A model generated the notes under the pieces. The model saw only the letters and a list, made by a program, of their open reading frames with translations. It searched no databases and was not told the DNA's origin. DNA of 5,634 nucleotides, from NCBI GenBank assembly GCA_029260335.1, contig JAJDDL010000165.1, forward strand, positions 1 to 5,634, read 5' to 3'. The translations under genes and the position numbers were made by a program. This stretch comes from Phycisphaerales bacterium. GTDB taxonomy: Bacteria > Planctomycetota > Phycisphaerae > Phycisphaerales > UBA1924. Shown one piece after another: positions 5,151-5,634 of the stretch; positions within the stretch are counted from its first letter, which is position 1, and each line of letters begins with the position of its first letter.

Positions 5151-5634
5151 CGCCAACTCCACACAAGCGCATGACTCCTATCAAATCGACTCGCCGAGTC
5201 TTGCACAGGTTTCGGACATGGCTCTTCACGGGTGCCATCGTTCTCACGTTGCTTTGGCTCTTCAGCTTCGTCTGGATAGTGGGATGGCAGCGTGCCAACG
5301 GTGACTCCGTTGGCGTGGGCGGGGGTTGCTTCTGGGTGAGCAGTTTTCTCGACGGCCTGCCTCAGGGGATTCGTTTCAAGGTGGGGCCATATGTCAACCA
5401 GCGCTCCGCGCAGCACAAGCCCGTGGCCTGGTGGCCTTCGGTCTACAGGATTCAGTTCGGCGGCTATATGCTGGTCCGTCTGCCGGTCTGGAACCCATCG
5501 CTTGTGCTTGGCGGCCTGTGGGTGTGGGGTCGCGGGATGCGAGAGCGAAAACCGGGTTGTTGTAAATGCGGGTACACCACGGCCGGTCTGTCGGGCGCGT
5601 GTCCAGAGTGTGGGTACCCCATCCAGTCTGACTC
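5147..5634 (+). CDS. Two-helix membrane protein with C-terminal zinc ribbon (3' end outside window)
   Basis: The frame opens at the ATG overlapping the previous stop (ATGA, 5147-5150) and stays open for 162 codons to the window edge, so the gene is 3'-truncated here. AAGG at 5136-5139, 7 bases upstream, supports this start over the in-frame ATG at 5171, which lacks a site. The protein begins with a basic tail (KR, RR, HRFR before residue 25), then helix 1 at about 26-48. A roughly 64-residue outer segment follows, with GVGGGCFWV (56-64) and WWPSVY (95-100), then a short hydrophobic stretch 113-129. The end shown holds a zinc ribbon: C138-x2-C141-G-Y, AGL, C152-P-E-C155-G. This layout recurs in many small planctomycete proteins, usually ending soon after the ribbon, so little is probably missing. 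The ribbon would face the cytoplasm (RGMRERK just before it). Function is unknown; coupling to the upstream gene suggests joint action. Confidence 0.8.
   Translation, partial: MTPTPHKRMTPIKSTRRVLHRFRTWLFTGAIVLTLLWLFSFVWIVGWQRANGDSVGVGGGCFWVSSFLDGLPQGIRFKVGPYVNQRSAQHKPVAWWPSVYRIQFGGYMLVRLPVWNPSLVLGGLWVWGRGMRERKPGCCKCGYTTAGLSGACPECGYPIQSD

Noticed and set aside
4835..5416. Reverse-strand open frame of 193 codons across the zinc-ribbon genes
   Set aside because: It overlaps two forward genes with clear membrane helices and an ATGA junction. It has no motif of its own.
5326..5565. Forward 79-codon open frame near the window end
   Set aside because: It is out of frame with the zinc-ribbon membrane protein that runs from 5147 to the edge. 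That frame carries the CxxC...CPECG motif.

Overview
The window is GC-rich and densely coded. It looks like a member of the Planctomycetes, most likely the Phycisphaerae. Three things point there: a surface protein ending in a V-P-A-P / short hydrophobic stretch / RRRR tail (PEP-CTERM-like), a large exported protein carrying a type I dockerin-like calcium-binding pair, and two membrane proteins with the CxxC-x-Y-D/T-x2-GL...CPECG zinc ribbon that is very common in that phylum. The assignment rests on these motifs; no 16S or other marker is present.

Layout from left to right. (1) The last 49 codons of an unrecognised forward gene (to 152). (2) A 78-base gap with a near-perfect palindrome, then a forward gene (231-1844) for a secreted, beta-strand-rich PEP-CTERM-like surface protein. 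(3) Converging on it, only 18 bases away, a reverse-strand small gene (1863-2054, 63 aa) with a perfect Shine-Dalgarno sequence. (4) A 120-base gap with two adjacent hairpins, one a likely terminator. (5) A reverse-strand gene (2175-4304, 709 aa) for a secreted TIGR03790-family protein followed by Ig-like modules and a C-terminal dockerin-like pair. (6) A 171-base divergent promoter region with a good sigma-70-type promoter for the reverse gene and a long-spaced inverted repeat. (7) A forward two-gene operon with a 4-base ATGA overlap: a five-helix membrane protein with a cytoplasmic zinc ribbon (4476-5150), and a two-helix membrane protein with a C-terminal zinc ribbon that runs off the window end (5147-5634).

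How it fits together. TIGR03790 proteins are known as companions of the exosortase/PEP-CTERM sorting system, so finding one beside a PEP-CTERM-like protein is coherent, although they are on opposite strands and no exosortase is in the window. The zinc-ribbon pair is a separate transcription unit of unknown role. I see no mobile element, CRISPR array, RNA gene or phage gene, and no stretch over 300 bases without a gene. Nothing here amounts to a demonstrably new system. The most useful leads are the TIGR03790-Ig-dockerin architecture, the coupled zinc-ribbon membrane pair, and the inverted repeat in the divergent promoter region.
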